Assembly: GCA_017472865.1 (NCBI GenBank)
Contig: JAFUNV010000157.1
Span: 1-64,000 of the forward strand
Length of the DNA: 64,000 nt
DNA from: Ruminiclostridium sp.
Lineage (GTDB): Bacteria > Bacillota > Clostridia > Oscillospirales > Ruminococcaceae
Direction: 5' to 3'
The position numbers were made by a program, and so were the translations under genes. This document shows, piece by piece, positions 27,401-36,079 of the stretch (position 1 is the stretch's first letter; every line of letters begins with the position of its first letter). The notes under the pieces are model-generated. The model ran no database searches. It saw only the letters and a list, made by a program, of their open reading frames with translations, and was not told the DNA's origin.

Positions 27401-30400
27401 AGAAAAAACTGCCCTTCGGAATTTCCGAAAGCGCATACTTTTCCTTTGACAAGGAGCTGAATTATCTTTATAAAGCCCACGGCGTTCAGGCTCTCGCTCT
27501 CTGCGGCGGCATGAACCGAGAATACGTCATAAGCCCTTATTCCACCTTTCTCGCACTGTCTCACAGCTTCAACGCCTGCATGAACAATTTCAACCGTATC
27601 TCCCGTGCAGGCTTTGCCCATGAAAAATACGGCTGTTTTGAGGCTATCGACCTTACTCCCTCCCGTACAGGCAGCACAGAGGCGGTTGTTAAAAGCCACA
27701 TGGCGCATCATGTGGGAATGAGCATGGGCGGAATAGCCAATGCCCTCTGCGACGGACGGCTGAGAAAGCTGTTTTTAAAGGACGAGACCATGGCAAGGGC
27801 GGACGAGCTATTGGAGGAAAGAATTATGTCAGGAGAAAAAATCATGAATATAGAAAAACTTCGGGACAAGAAACAGCCATCACAGCAAAGAGAGGAAAGC
27901 ACTGTCTTTTCTGCGCTGCGGCCCGAAACGAATATTGTCGCTAACCGCAAGCTCAGCCTTTTCGTTACAGATACGGGGCTTTATTACGGAAAGTACAGCA
28001 ATATTTCAACTATGGTGAAATCGCCCGATTTTCTGAGGCGGCCCAAGGGTATGTTTTTCGGAATTGCCGCCGAGGACAGGGAAATTCCCTTTTTCCTTAC
28101 CTGCTACGATAAGGGCGTCCCTTATGAAAGAAGCGTGGTTTTCGGGGAAAATTCAGCCGAATACTTTGTAAACTCCGCCACCCTCAGAAGCGGAATGAAG
28201 CTGTCGCTTTTCGGAGAGAATGCGGCGGAAATACGTGAGTTTGCAATAGAAAATATCGCTCCCGAGGAACGCACTGTAAGCCTCACCGCTTATCTTGAAC
28301 CTTGTCTTACGGAAGAAACCTCCTACGAAGCCCACCCCGCCTTTGCGGATTTGTTCCTCCGCCTCGAATATGCGGAAAGGGAAAATGTAATCATCGCCCA
28401 CCGCAAAAGCCGTGACAGCGACAGGGAAATCTATATGTGCGTTGGCTTTAAGGAAGCGGCGGCGTTCAACTACTCCTTCAGCCGCGAGGACGTCAACGAA
28501 TATAATCAGCCCCTTGAATTTATTTCCAAGGCGGGCAGGGGAGAAAACTGCCGTAATTCCGTACCCTCGCCCTGTGTTTTTATCGACCTGCCCGTAAAGC
28601 TTCAGGCGAACGGTAAATTCAATACCGAGCTGTTTGTCTGCTATGGCGAAAGCCGCGGCGAGGTGCTTGGTATCTGCCACGATATCCGTTCCGGAAAGGA
28701 GGAAGAAGAGCCTGTTTCACCATTGCCGAAAACCACTTTACAGGGACAGATTGCGCGTAAAATCCTTACTCCGCTGATTTACAGGAATGTGCTGTGCGAG
28801 GAAATTCTTAACGCGCGCACAAAGCTGCCTGTCTCTGCCCTGAGCCGCTTCGGGCTCAGCGAAAACCTTCCGCTTCTGCTTTACGGCTATGACGGGGACA
28901 GCCTTAACCTTGAGGGAACGCTTCTCATGCTTAACGGGCTTTCGGAATGTCAGTTTTCCGCACAACTTGCGGTACTTTGCAGAAACGAAGCGGAGCAGAA
29001 AAGGGTTTCTGCGATACTGAACGAAAGCGAAACGGTCTGCACGACTATTGTTGAAGGCTCTCTTTCAGATGAAGAAAGAAATCTTCTTCTGCGCTCCTCG
29101 GTATTTATTCTCGGCAAGTCCGAAATCAAGAAGCCCCCCGAAAGACTTATGGAAATAATCCCATGTGAGCCGCTCAGGGACGGACGGCCCGAGGGATTCA
29201 GCGATGACAGCTATATAATCGATAAAAAGGGACACCCATGGTGTCATGTTCTGGCGTCACGCAATTTCGGCTGTGTTTTGTCGCAAAATTCGCTGGGCTT
29301 CACTTACGCAATGAACAGCCGTGAAAACAAGCTTACGCCCTGGTACAACGATATAATGCACGACAACAACGGAGAAATGCTCCTTTATAAAAAAGGGAAT
29401 GACTATTACGATATCATTTCGGGAGCAAGGGCTGTATTTTCACCGAATAAGGCGGATTACTACGGAAAAACGGGAGCGCTGGAATTTCACACTGCCGTCC
29501 GCATCTTTGAAAAGGGCATGGGCAAAAGGATTACCGTAACCGTGAAGAATAACTCCGCCCACGAAAAGTTCTGCCCCTTGTCTTACTACTCCGAACCAAT
29601 TATGGGCAGCGATAAAGGTAAAAGCGGTTACGGCACGGCGCTTGATTTCTGCGAGGACGGCACCAGCCTTATTGTCAGAAACAGGGGAAACACCGATTAT
29701 AAGGGTGAAATGATTATACACTGCGACCGTGAAACCGAGAAAACAACCGATCGCGAGCAATTCTTCGCAGGTCATACCCGCGGTGATTTCAGGGGAGGCA
29801 CGAACCCCTGCTGCGCTCTTACGGCAAAGGTAAGGATAAAGCCCCGTGAAAGCGTTACAATAAGCTTTATCATGGGTTTTGCTTATAAGAACAGCTATAA
29901 GCTCCCCGAAGCTTTCAGAAATGTATCTACGGAATGGAAAATGGCAGAACTGCCGCAGCTCAACAGCAGAAATCCCGAAATCAACAAGCTGTACAGCTAC
30001 TGGCTGCCGTGGCAGACCCTGGGCTGCAGAATGTGGGCAAGGAGCGCCTTTTATCAGAACGGCGGCGCATACGGCTTCCGCGACCAGCTTCAGGACAGTC
30101 TTGCGGCGGTGCATTTCATGCCCGATGAAGCCAAGCGGCAGATTCTCCGCTGCTGTGCAAGTCAGTTTCAGGAGGGTGATGTGCTCCACTGGTGGCACAG
30201 GACAAATCACGGAAGAAAGGGCGTGCGTACAAAATGCTCGGACGATATGCTGTGGCTCCCTTACGTTACGGCATATTATGTAAAAAATACAGGCGACCGT
30301 AATATTCTTAAACTTAATGTGCAGTATATTAACGGCGAAGACTTAGGCTCACAGCACGAAAAATATATGGAGGTAAGCAGAACCGATGTTAGAGAAAATG

Positions 30401-31200
30401 TATATCAGCATTGCAAAAAGGCACATGAAAAATGCTTCAAAAAGGGCGGTAAAGAACTTCTTCAGATTGGTAGCGGCGATTGGAATGATGGCTATAACCG
30501 TGTTGGTATTGATGGACGGGGAGAAAGCGTCTGGCTGTCGATCTTCTACGTCCTCGTCGTAAAGGAATTTGCACCCATAGCAAGAGAAATGGAAGAGGAC
30601 CAGTACGCAACCGAGCTGGAAAAGCGGGCGGCGGAGCTTACTGCAGCGATAACCGAAAACACCTTTGAAAACGGGTACTTCCTCCGCGCCTTTTACGATG
30701 ACAGCAGAAAAATGGGCAGCAGCGACAGCGATTGCTGTAAAATCGACCTGCTCCCCCAGGCTTTTTCGGTGCTGGCGGATATCCCCGACGAGGAAAAACG
30801 CAAATCCGCCCTTGAAAAGGCCTACGAAGCACTGGTTGATGAGGAAAAGGGCATTATAAAGCTATTTACTCCTGCTTTTTCACCCGAAATGACGGACGAT
30901 GACCCGGGGTATGTCAAAAGCTATCCCGTGGGAGTCCGTGAAAACGGAGGTCAGTACACCCACGGCGCAATCTGGTTGGCGCTGGCGTTTCTCAGAAACG
31001 GCGACAAGGCAACAGCAAGAAAGCTTGCGGATTTCCTCAGTCCCGTAAACAGGGGAGAAATATACAAGAACGAGCCGTATTATATGACGGCGGACGTTTA
31101 TACCAACCCCGAAGCATACGGCAGGGGCGGCTGGTCACTGTATACAGGCTCGGCGGCGTGGTATTTCCTGCTGCTGAGAGAGCTTTACAGAGGAGAATAA
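24424..31200 (+). CDS. Cyclic beta-1,2-glucan synthase-like protein (GT84 + glycoamylase-like + GH94)
   Basis: 2258 residues, shorter than the roughly 2800 of classical synthases. Membrane segments near 200-235 surround a GT84 domain (about 260-560) with ALDYDTVPF, YQGKERKRGAIDD and SHDILEGG. More helices follow (about 560-730). A glycoamylase-like region (about 760-1130, SPTNTGMYLLS, GNLYNWYST, MAHHVGMSMGG) matches the part assigned to ring closure (GH189). The C-terminal GH94 part (about 1300-2258) has GSGDWNDGYNRVG with the catalytic Asp. By family it would make beta-1,2-glucan from UDP-glucose and trim it by phosphorolysis. The product and whether it is cyclic are inferences. Bases 30290-30530, around GDWND, are visibly richer in A and T than the rest. 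Confidence 0.88.
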   Translation: MNRQRLKPLKRELRNLKKFFIGMKKYRLAAEVQALIDAMPEYEVLYGEKLPLISELVQNEKELTTEKLTEILEPVSEKLRNSDFSALPWQVRFALIRKAAHSPEAENAYYCAGDIDFEEIGNRLNPLHLCFMEDEGYRLSNSDTRSAVRFRTEKISAEAEIPEERLSREYMKIAANNNISVCQAVWRDYQRVFPYANPLFYICTLATVAVMITLIAIFCSNLWVGLSVFVPAMGAAKVIIDRSMLSFGEAPHTAMYTMEEAQKHKVVCVLSVLADSPGSIRDGISKLRQAKIRNNSENIRFCLLCDLPPSENREGEMDEEILNAVKEDNSGFCILVRHRDFSRTQGLYQGKERKRGAIDDLIRFICGESMDFRLTAGEIGALRGAPFICALDYDTVPFMDTINSLVAAAIHPVNSEYGAITPRITTSLSSSARTGLSRLWGGNGGCSRASVYDSTDTELYSARFGEGTFTGKGLIRVRDFYEKISGVFPEEKILSHDILEGGILKVLYCGEVEFNDSFPPTTKGFFRRAHRWLRGDFQNVRFVTNENFSALTAFKLSDNIRRGLEPIYSLSALFLSAFFGYTVPAAIVLVCLALPYLSGLIPAAVRGFGFSNTREFYSPFLSLSRTLISQLFGEIIFLAKNAVLSADALIRTIFRMITGKNLLEWQTASALDNIGAIGYGSFIIPELVSLALFIVSLIFGNILTAIAALFMLSALPAAICLDRVLKNNPVRINSNDREKLITEARKHWSFFRDYVTEEENFLPPDNVQYTPVYRVARRTSPTNTGMYLLSCVSAAELMIIDEETALTCISRTLETVEKLEKYKGNLYNWYSTADLSVSGSFVSSVDSGNFLCCLTAVKEWIKEKQGKSALVRRAEKIIADADLTVFYNRARGLFSTGIDAKTGKLTPNCYDMLMSEARMLSYFAIASGQVPVKHWRSLARTMSKSGKYAGPVAWTGTMFEFFMPELLLDSRRGSLTYEALKYAVHCQRERGRKKKLPFGISESAYFSFDKELNYLYKAHGVQALALCGGMNREYVISPYSTFLALSHSFNACMNNFNRISRAGFAHEKYGCFEAIDLTPSRTGSTEAVVKSHMAHHVGMSMGGIANALCDGRLRKLFLKDETMARADELLEERIMSGEKIMNIEKLRDKKQPSQQREESTVFSALRPETNIVANRKLSLFVTDTGLYYGKYSNISTMVKSPDFLRRPKGMFFGIAAEDREIPFFLTCYDKGVPYERSVVFGENSAEYFVNSATLRSGMKLSLFGENAAEIREFAIENIAPEERTVSLTAYLEPCLTEETSYEAHPAFADLFLRLEYAERENVIIAHRKSRDSDREIYMCVGFKEAAAFNYSFSREDVNEYNQPLEFISKAGRGENCRNSVPSPCVFIDLPVKLQANGKFNTELFVCYGESRGEVLGICHDIRSGKEEEEPVSPLPKTTLQGQIARKILTPLIYRNVLCEEILNARTKLPVSALSRFGLSENLPLLLYGYDGDSLNLEGTLLMLNGLSECQFSAQLAVLCRNEAEQKRVSAILNESETVCTTIVEGSLSDEERNLLLRSSVFILGKSEIKKPPERLMEIIPCEPLRDGRPEGFSDDSYIIDKKGHPWCHVLASRNFGCVLSQNSLGFTYAMNSRENKLTPWYNDIMHDNNGEMLLYKKGNDYYDIISGARAVFSPNKADYYGKTGALEFHTAVRIFEKGMGKRITVTVKNNSAHEKFCPLSYYSEPIMGSDKGKSGYGTALDFCEDGTSLIVRNRGNTDYKGEMIIHCDRETEKTTDREQFFAGHTRGDFRGGTNPCCALTAKVRIKPRESVTISFIMGFAYKNSYKLPEAFRNVSTEWKMAELPQLNSRNPEINKLYSYWLPWQTLGCRMWARSAFYQNGGAYGFRDQLQDSLAAVHFMPDEAKRQILRCCASQFQEGDVLHWWHRTNHGRKGVRTKCSDDMLWLPYVTAYYVKNTGDRNILKLNVQYINGEDLGSQHEKYMEVSRTDVRENVYQHCKKAHEKCFKKGGKELLQIGSGDWNDGYNRVGIDGRGESVWLSIFYVLVVKEFAPIAREMEEDQYATELEKRAAELTAAITENTFENGYFLRAFYDDSRKMGSSDSDCCKIDLLPQAFSVLADIPDEEKRKSALEKAYEALVDEEKGIIKLFTPAFSPEMTDDDPGYVKSYPVGVRENGGQYTHGAIWLALAFLRNGDKATARKLADFLSPVNRGEIYKNEPYYMTADVYTNPEAYGRGGWSLYTGSAAWYFLLLRELYRGE

Positions 31201-31208
31201 ACAGTGAT

Positions 31209-31229
31209 GGGCGGTGCACTGCACCGCCC
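31209..31229 (+). terminator. Bidirectional terminator between the glucan synthase and spoIID genes
   Basis: A perfect 10-bp stem, GGGCGGTGCA/TGCACCGCCC, with a one-base centre, followed by GTTTTGTGTTT on the plus strand. It sits between two converging genes. The outer half contains the GGGCGG core seen in other terminators of this window. Confidence 0.8.
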
Positions 31230-31239
31230 GTTTTGTGTT

Positions 31240-32169
31240 TCAGAACTTAACAATATCCCCGTAGTAATGCCGCAGGATTTCTGCCGCGGTGCCGCCGTTT
31301 TTTGCCATCTCGTTTGCCCCGTACTGGCTCAGCCCTGCACCGTGGCCGTAGCCCTTTGTCACGAAGGTAAATATCCCGTCGGCGTATTCCACCGTAAAGG
31401 CGGTGGAGCGCAGTCCGAAAATCCGCCATAAATCCCCGCCCGTAAAGAGATTTTCACCGATTCTGGCGGAAATTACATAACCGTCCTCATTCATATTGAA
31501 CTCAGAAAACCACTTTCCGTAATCCGCAGGCGTTTCAATTCCAGCCTTGTAATTCACAAGACATATCCGCGCCTGCTCCGCCGTCATTTCGTTGCGGCAC
31601 TCAAAATTAATATATTCCTTGTCCCACGCACTTTCCGCAGGCTTTATATAATCAAACTCTCTGCCCCATACGCCTATGGCGGAGCAGGTGCGTCCCGCGC
31701 TTACAGAATGATAAACCGCATAAATCGGCTCGTTTTTATAGGTAATTATGTGCTTTGCGCCATATTCCGCCGCCTTCTGCAACTCAGGCAGGTACAGGTC
31801 GTAGCTGTCCCCGTAGATTTCGCGGCATTTTTCGGGAGTGAAATATGGCTGGCATATAGCGGTGCTGTCGGATAAATCCGCCCCGTCGGGGATTTCACCC
31901 ATGCCTCTTAAATCCTCCTTAAGCCGCAGAGCGTAGGTCATTGCCGCTGCCGCCTGTGCATTGAGCGCCTCCTGCTCATAGTCAAGAGGAATCTGCGCCG
32001 CAAGGCAGCCTGTAAGATACTCCTCCGCCGAAAGGTCAAGGATTTTTTCTTCCTCAGTTATGTAAACCGAGAAGCGGTCGGGAGTCTCCGCAGGCGCGGG
32101 AGCAAAGAAGCGCGGCAATATCAACGCGGCGGAAATAAATACTATAAAAATAAAAAGCCTGTCCTTCAT
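31240..32169 (-). CDS. SpoIID-family protein with Gln at the catalytic Glu position
   Basis: 309 residues: N-terminal membrane anchor (about 5-22) and a SpoIID domain over the rest, without a Thr linker. Motifs are EEYLTGCLAAQIPLDYEQEA, ALNAQAAAAMTYAL, SAGRTCSA and TKGYGHGAGLSQYGA. Family knowledge: SpoIID cuts peptidoglycan strands during engulfment, using the Glu of an AxEMP motif. Here that residue is Gln (codon CAG), so activity is doubtful. Its length is close to classical SpoIID. It is alone on its strand, back to back with the 32291 operon. The other SpoIID-domain protein in this window keeps the Glu. Confidence 0.85.
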   Translation of the reverse strand: MKDRLFIFIVFISAALILPRFFAPAPAETPDRFSVYITEEEKILDLSAEEYLTGCLAAQIPLDYEQEALNAQAAAAMTYALRLKEDLRGMGEIPDGADLSDSTAICQPYFTPEKCREIYGDSYDLYLPELQKAAEYGAKHIITYKNEPIYAVYHSVSAGRTCSAIGVWGREFDYIKPAESAWDKEYINFECRNEMTAEQARICLVNYKAGIETPADYGKWFSEFNMNEDGYVISARIGENLFTGGDLWRIFGLRSTAFTVEYADGIFTFVTKGYGHGAGLSQYGANEMAKNGGTAAEILRHYYGDIVKF

Positions 32170-32217
32170 TATTATATTTTCCTTTCTTTTTTCACAGATT
32201 TTGTTGTTACAATTATA

Positions 32218-32246
32218 TTGACTTGAAGGCAGAAATAGAATATAAT
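32218..32246 (+). promoter_or_regulatory. Promoter of the membrane protein/lipoprotein/regulator operon
   Basis: -35 TTGACT (32218-32223), 17 bp spacer, -10 TATAAT (32241-32246), 45 bp upstream of ATG 32291. Confidence 0.8.
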
Positions 32247-32290
32247 AAGGTATGGATTAAAAACAATATTAAGCAAAGGACTTGAATTTC

Positions 32291-33139
32291 ATGAAAACAA
32301 AAACAGGAAAGCCGCTTCTTATTTACAGTGCCGCGGCTGTTGTAATTATTTCGATTATCCGATTTTTCCAGTATGTTACAATTATTGATTTCCGCACAGG
32401 CTTTTTTGCCCTCGGCAGCGAAACAGGCGGACTGCTTCTCTATGTGGCAATGCTTATTGCCGCTGCAGGGTTTATTGTACTTTCGGTTGTGGGTAAAAAG
32501 AACGACTGGACAGCTTTTACCGTGTCCGCTGACGGAATGAGCAGCAAGGCTACCATAATCCCCGGGGTGGCTTTCCTCGCAGCAGCGGCGGTATGCTTCT
32601 TCGACGCCATAGGAATGGAGGGCGTGGGATTTTTCAGAACTGTTTCCGCTTACGCATTTGCCATAAGCCTTGCAGCGGCTGGTCTGCTTCTTCTGAAAAG
32701 CAGTGTTCCGCCCCGCATCACAGGTGTTATTCAGATTTTCTATGCGCTTATCTGCTTTGTGAATGCTACCCAGCTTTTCACTGACGACCTTATTATAAAG
32801 AACCGCTCGGATAATCTTATCGTACTGCTTATTCTTGTACTCGGCACTCTTTTCTTCACCGCGTCTGCAAGATTTTACGCAAGACTTGAAACCAAGAACT
32901 CCCGTTTGAGAGAAATCATACTTGGCGGTTTCGCATTCATGCTTTCAGGAGTTCACGTGCTGTCAAAGCTTATGGCTTATCTTTTCGGCGGCGACAGCGT
33001 AAAGGGTATGGACTCAATATCTGCAGCGGCGGTAATTATTCTGCTGACCTCGGGTGCATTCATCATCACCGTATGCACTACCGCTCAGAATAAGGAAATT
33101 GACTATATTCTTCCCGAAAAGAAGGAAGACGAAGAATAA
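32291..33139 (+). CDS. Multi-pass membrane protein of unknown function
   Basis: 282 residues with about eight hydrophobic helices and a short acidic C-terminus (LPEKKEDEE). ATG 32291 is ten bases behind AAAGGA (32275-32280); TTG 32282 is too close to that site. I do not recognise a family and see no transport or enzymatic motif. It is first in a tight operon (20 bp to the lipoprotein gene) that ends with a response regulator, so a sensory or signalling role is possible but unproven. Confidence 0.85.
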   Translation: MKTKTGKPLLIYSAAAVVIISIIRFFQYVTIIDFRTGFFALGSETGGLLLYVAMLIAAAGFIVLSVVGKKNDWTAFTVSADGMSSKATIIPGVAFLAAAAVCFFDAIGMEGVGFFRTVSAYAFAISLAAAGLLLLKSSVPPRITGVIQIFYALICFVNATQLFTDDLIIKNRSDNLIVLLILVLGTLFFTASARFYARLETKNSRLREIILGGFAFMLSGVHVLSKLMAYLFGGDSVKGMDSISAAAVIILLTSGAFIITVCTTAQNKEIDYILPEKKEDEE

Positions 33140-33159
33140 ACTCTAAGGAGGCACGGAAA

Positions 33160-34476
33160 ATGAAAAAAATCCTTTCGCTTTTTGCGGCTTTTTCTCTGCT
33201 GTGCCTCAGCGGTTGCTCCGTTTCGGTGGAAAACCTTTTAAGCCCCCCGAAGCTGGACGAGGAGCAATCAGCAATATATGAAGCCCTGCGGCTCAGCAAG
33301 GGCGGCGATGTTCATCTTAAATACCCCGTAAGCGGTCAGTACCGGAGCGCTTTCGTGGTAGAAAATATCGACAGTGAGGAAACGGACGAGGCTATTGTTT
33401 TCTACGAAGCCTCCAACGTTACCGACGGCGGTTCGTCCCTGAGACTGAACTTTCTAGACAAGCAGAACGGCGAATGGGTTTCCGTCTATGACTTTGCCGC
33501 ACTGGGCAGTGAGATTGAGCGTGTCCGTTTCACAGACCTGGGCGACGGCGGGACGAGTATAATGGTAACCTATTCTATCCTTAATTCCTCTGACTCCGCT
33601 ACAAGTATTTTCAGATATGCCGACAATACACCCCAGGAGGTGTACAAAAGCCGTCATTCTTATCTTAATCTGCTGGATATAAACGAGGACGGAGCAGAAG
33701 AAGTGTTTCTTATAAACCAGGACAGGACTGCGGGCACAGCCTCGGCGTATCTTCTGGGCTGGGCTGAAGGCGATATCTTCACTGTACTTTCCGCTGCGCC
33801 TCTCAATGAGCATTTTTCGGAGTGCAGAAATATCGTTTCGGGACCAAGCGATGACCTGGGCTATAAGGGAATATTCATCGACTATACCCGTACGGACGGC
33901 GCACTGGGTACAGATATACTTATATGCAGCGACCGCACCTTTACGCCTTCCAAGGCAATCCCCGAACAGCTCATTCACCGCACCAACACCTATACCCCCT
34001 CCGTTTATTCACAGGATATAGACGGTGACGGAATTATCGAAATCCCCGCAACCTCTCCCTTCCCGGGATATGAAAACCATGTGCGCTCCGAGCAGGTCAA
34101 TATCACCCACTGGTATCAGCTTGCCTCCGCCGGCTATTCAATAAAGCAGGATTTCGTATCCTATATGAGCATAAGAGGCGACTATATGCTGCTTATACCC
34201 TCACGCTGGGTAGGCTCGGTCACAATTACCGTTTCAATTGCCGACGGCACTGCCGCTTTCAGCCGTTATGACAGCACTACAAAGGAAATAGTGGAAGAGC
34301 TTATGGTTATAAGAGCCCTGCCTGAGGCTTCCGTTGAAAGAGCAGACCTCACAGGCTTCACAGAAATGGGCAGAAGCGAAAAAACGGGCTACTGCTTCTT
34401 TATAAAGAACAATACCGAAAGCTCCTTCGCTCTTACAGAAGCAGAGCTTAAGGATTATTTCAGAATACTTGGATAA
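33160..34476 (+). CDS. Lipoprotein with FG-GAP/VCBS-like repeats
   Basis: 438 residues. The signal ends LLCLSGCSVS (lipobox LSGC, Cys about 20). The body contains repeated beta-strand units with Asp-rich loops, such as LLDINEDGAEEVFLI (about 170) and DIDGDGIIEIPAT (about 288), typical of beta-propeller repeats that bind calcium. No catalytic motif is seen. AAGGAGG precedes the ATG. Its position between a membrane protein and an orphan response regulator suggests an extracytoplasmic sensing or binding part. Confidence 0.85.
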   Translation: MKKILSLFAAFSLLCLSGCSVSVENLLSPPKLDEEQSAIYEALRLSKGGDVHLKYPVSGQYRSAFVVENIDSEETDEAIVFYEASNVTDGGSSLRLNFLDKQNGEWVSVYDFAALGSEIERVRFTDLGDGGTSIMVTYSILNSSDSATSIFRYADNTPQEVYKSRHSYLNLLDINEDGAEEVFLINQDRTAGTASAYLLGWAEGDIFTVLSAAPLNEHFSECRNIVSGPSDDLGYKGIFIDYTRTDGALGTDILICSDRTFTPSKAIPEQLIHRTNTYTPSVYSQDIDGDGIIEIPATSPFPGYENHVRSEQVNITHWYQLASAGYSIKQDFVSYMSIRGDYMLLIPSRWVGSVTITVSIADGTAAFSRYDSTTKEIVEELMVIRALPEASVERADLTGFTEMGRSEKTGYCFFIKNNTESSFALTEAELKDYFRILG

Positions 34477-34490
34477 AAGGAGAGACAGAA

Positions 34491-35219
34491 ATGAAAACAA
34501 AAAGAATATTAGTCTGCGAGGACGAAGAAGCTATCCGCGACTTCGTGGTAATCCATCTGAAGCGCTCGGGCTATGACGTTTTTGACGTAAGCAGCGGCGA
34601 GGAGGCTATAAAGGTATGGGAGCAGGGCGCAAGATTTGACATTGCTATTCTTGATATAATGATGCCGGGAATTGACGGCACGCAGGTGTGCAAATTCCTC
34701 CGTGAGCGCAGCAAGACCATGGGTATAATAATGCTTTCGGCGAAAAGTCAGGAAATGGACAAGGTAAGCTGTCTCATGATGGGTGCGGACGACTATGTTA
34801 CCAAGCCTTTTTCTCCCTCGGAGCTTGTGGCAAGGGTTGACGCAATCTACCGCAGGGTAAGTATCTCCCAGCCCGATACCGACCTTTTCGGTGATATTAT
34901 GACAGGGCCATTCTTTGTTGATTCAAAGAGCCGTACCATTTACAAAAACGGCGAAATCCTCGACCTTACACAGGTGGAATATCATATTCTGGAATATTTT
35001 ATCCGCCACAGGGGCAGCGCTATCGACCGCCAGACTCTTATAAGTAAAATCTGGGGCGACGGCTATTACGGCGATGATAAAATTATCGACGTAAATATCC
35101 GCAGACTCAGAATGAAGATTGAAGAGGACCCCTCCAACCCGCAGTATATCTGTACCGTCTGGGGCTATGGATATATATGGGGCGAGGAAGAGAAGGATAA
35201 AGAGAAAAAAGAAGAATAA
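34491..35219 (+). CDS. OmpR/PhoB-family response regulator without an adjacent kinase
   Basis: 242 residues. The receiver domain (about 4-120) has the acidic pair CEDEE, phospho-acceptor Asp in AILDIMMPGIDG (about 54), and TKPF with the conserved Lys. A winged-helix DNA-binding domain (about 140-232) follows, with LTQVEYHILEYF and DVNIRRLRMKIE. The C-terminus is a charged run EEEKDKEKKEE. No histidine kinase gene is near, so its partner is elsewhere or it is controlled by the two membrane-linked products encoded before it. AAAGGAGAGACAG precedes the ATG. Confidence 0.93.
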   Translation: MKTKRILVCEDEEAIRDFVVIHLKRSGYDVFDVSSGEEAIKVWEQGARFDIAILDIMMPGIDGTQVCKFLRERSKTMGIIMLSAKSQEMDKVSCLMMGADDYVTKPFSPSELVARVDAIYRRVSISQPDTDLFGDIMTGPFFVDSKSRTIYKNGEILDLTQVEYHILEYFIRHRGSAIDRQTLISKIWGDGYYGDDKIIDVNIRRLRMKIEEDPSNPQYICTVWGYGYIWGEEEKDKEKKEE

Positions 35220-35225
35220 TAAATT

Positions 35226-35248
35226 AACGGGCGGAAAATCCGCCCGTT
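35226..35248 (+). terminator. Bidirectional terminator, ACGGGCGG family
   Basis: AACGGGCGGA/TCCGCCCGTT with a three-base loop, followed by TTGTTTTT on the plus strand and T-rich sequence on the minus strand. It serves the response regulator and the converging TPR gene. The same 23 bases occur at 46896-46918. Confidence 0.9.
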
Positions 35249-35254
35249 TTGTTT

Positions 35255-36052
35255 TTATAACCGTTCCAGAGTTTCTTTCAGCTCCGCAGCATTTCCGCCG
35301 TTAGCACCGTACATAAGACGATATTTTTCAGCGTTTTCGTTGTCACCCAGCATCTTGTAGGCTACCGCCGCGCCGCCCATGGCTTCATACATCTTTGAGT
35401 TAAGCTCAATTGCCTTTAATATGTAGGGGAGTGCATTCTGCGGCTCGCCACACCTTACATAGTATGCGCCGAGATTGCACTGAGCCGCCGCATTGGACGG
35501 GTTGCTCTCAACCGCCCGCGTATAAGCGTGAAGCGCCTTGCTGCTCCGACCGCTCTCCTGATAGATAAGCCCTAAATTCGACCATGCGGTTGAATTTCTG
35601 TCGTCGCGCTCCAATATCTCCTTGTAGCACTCCTCGGCTTCGGCAGTTCTTCTCTTTTCTTCCAGACAGCGCGCCTTGAAGAAAAGCACCGCTGAATAAT
35701 CATCGGTATAAAGACAATTCTTGTATATCTTATCCAGCAGGGCAATAGCCTTATCGGGATTGTTCCTGTTGAAATACGTAATTGCATTCATAAGTGTGCG
35801 GTAGCTGGGCTTGTCGTCCCTGAAGGCGTCCCCCAGGATATCCTTGTACTGCTCCTCATAAACTACATAATCAAAAGGCGAGCGCTTTTTTCTTATGCCC
35901 GTAACTGCCAGCAGGTATACCACAAACAGCACTGCCGCCTTTGAAAGCGTCTTTATGTTCTTCTGCTCGGCAAAGAAAAGCTGATAGATTATTACGCCTC
36001 CCGTTCCGAAAATTATCAGTATATTCAGTATGAAAATGAGCTTTGTCTTCAT
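35255..36052 (-). CDS. Membrane-anchored TPR-repeat protein
   Basis: 265 residues. Two membrane helices (about 5-25 and 38-55) are followed by a soluble part with three to five tetratricopeptide repeats (about 95-245), clearest in AWSNLGLIYQESGRSSKALH and QCNLGAYYVRCGEPQNALPY. TPR proteins are scaffolds for protein contacts. The partner is unknown. The stop lies 27 bp before the DUF218 gene... on the same strand the DUF218 gene is upstream, so they may share a transcript. Confidence 0.88.
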   Translation of the reverse strand: MKTKLIFILNILIIFGTGGVIIYQLFFAEQKNIKTLSKAAVLFVVYLLAVTGIRKKRSPFDYVVYEEQYKDILGDAFRDDKPSYRTLMNAITYFNRNNPDKAIALLDKIYKNCLYTDDYSAVLFFKARCLEEKRRTAEAEECYKEILERDDRNSTAWSNLGLIYQESGRSSKALHAYTRAVESNPSNAAAQCNLGAYYVRCGEPQNALPYILKAIELNSKMYEAMGGAAVAYKMLGDNENAEKYRLMYGANGGNAAELKETLERL

Positions 36053-36079
36053 TTTACGTCTCTCCGTTCATATTTCTGT

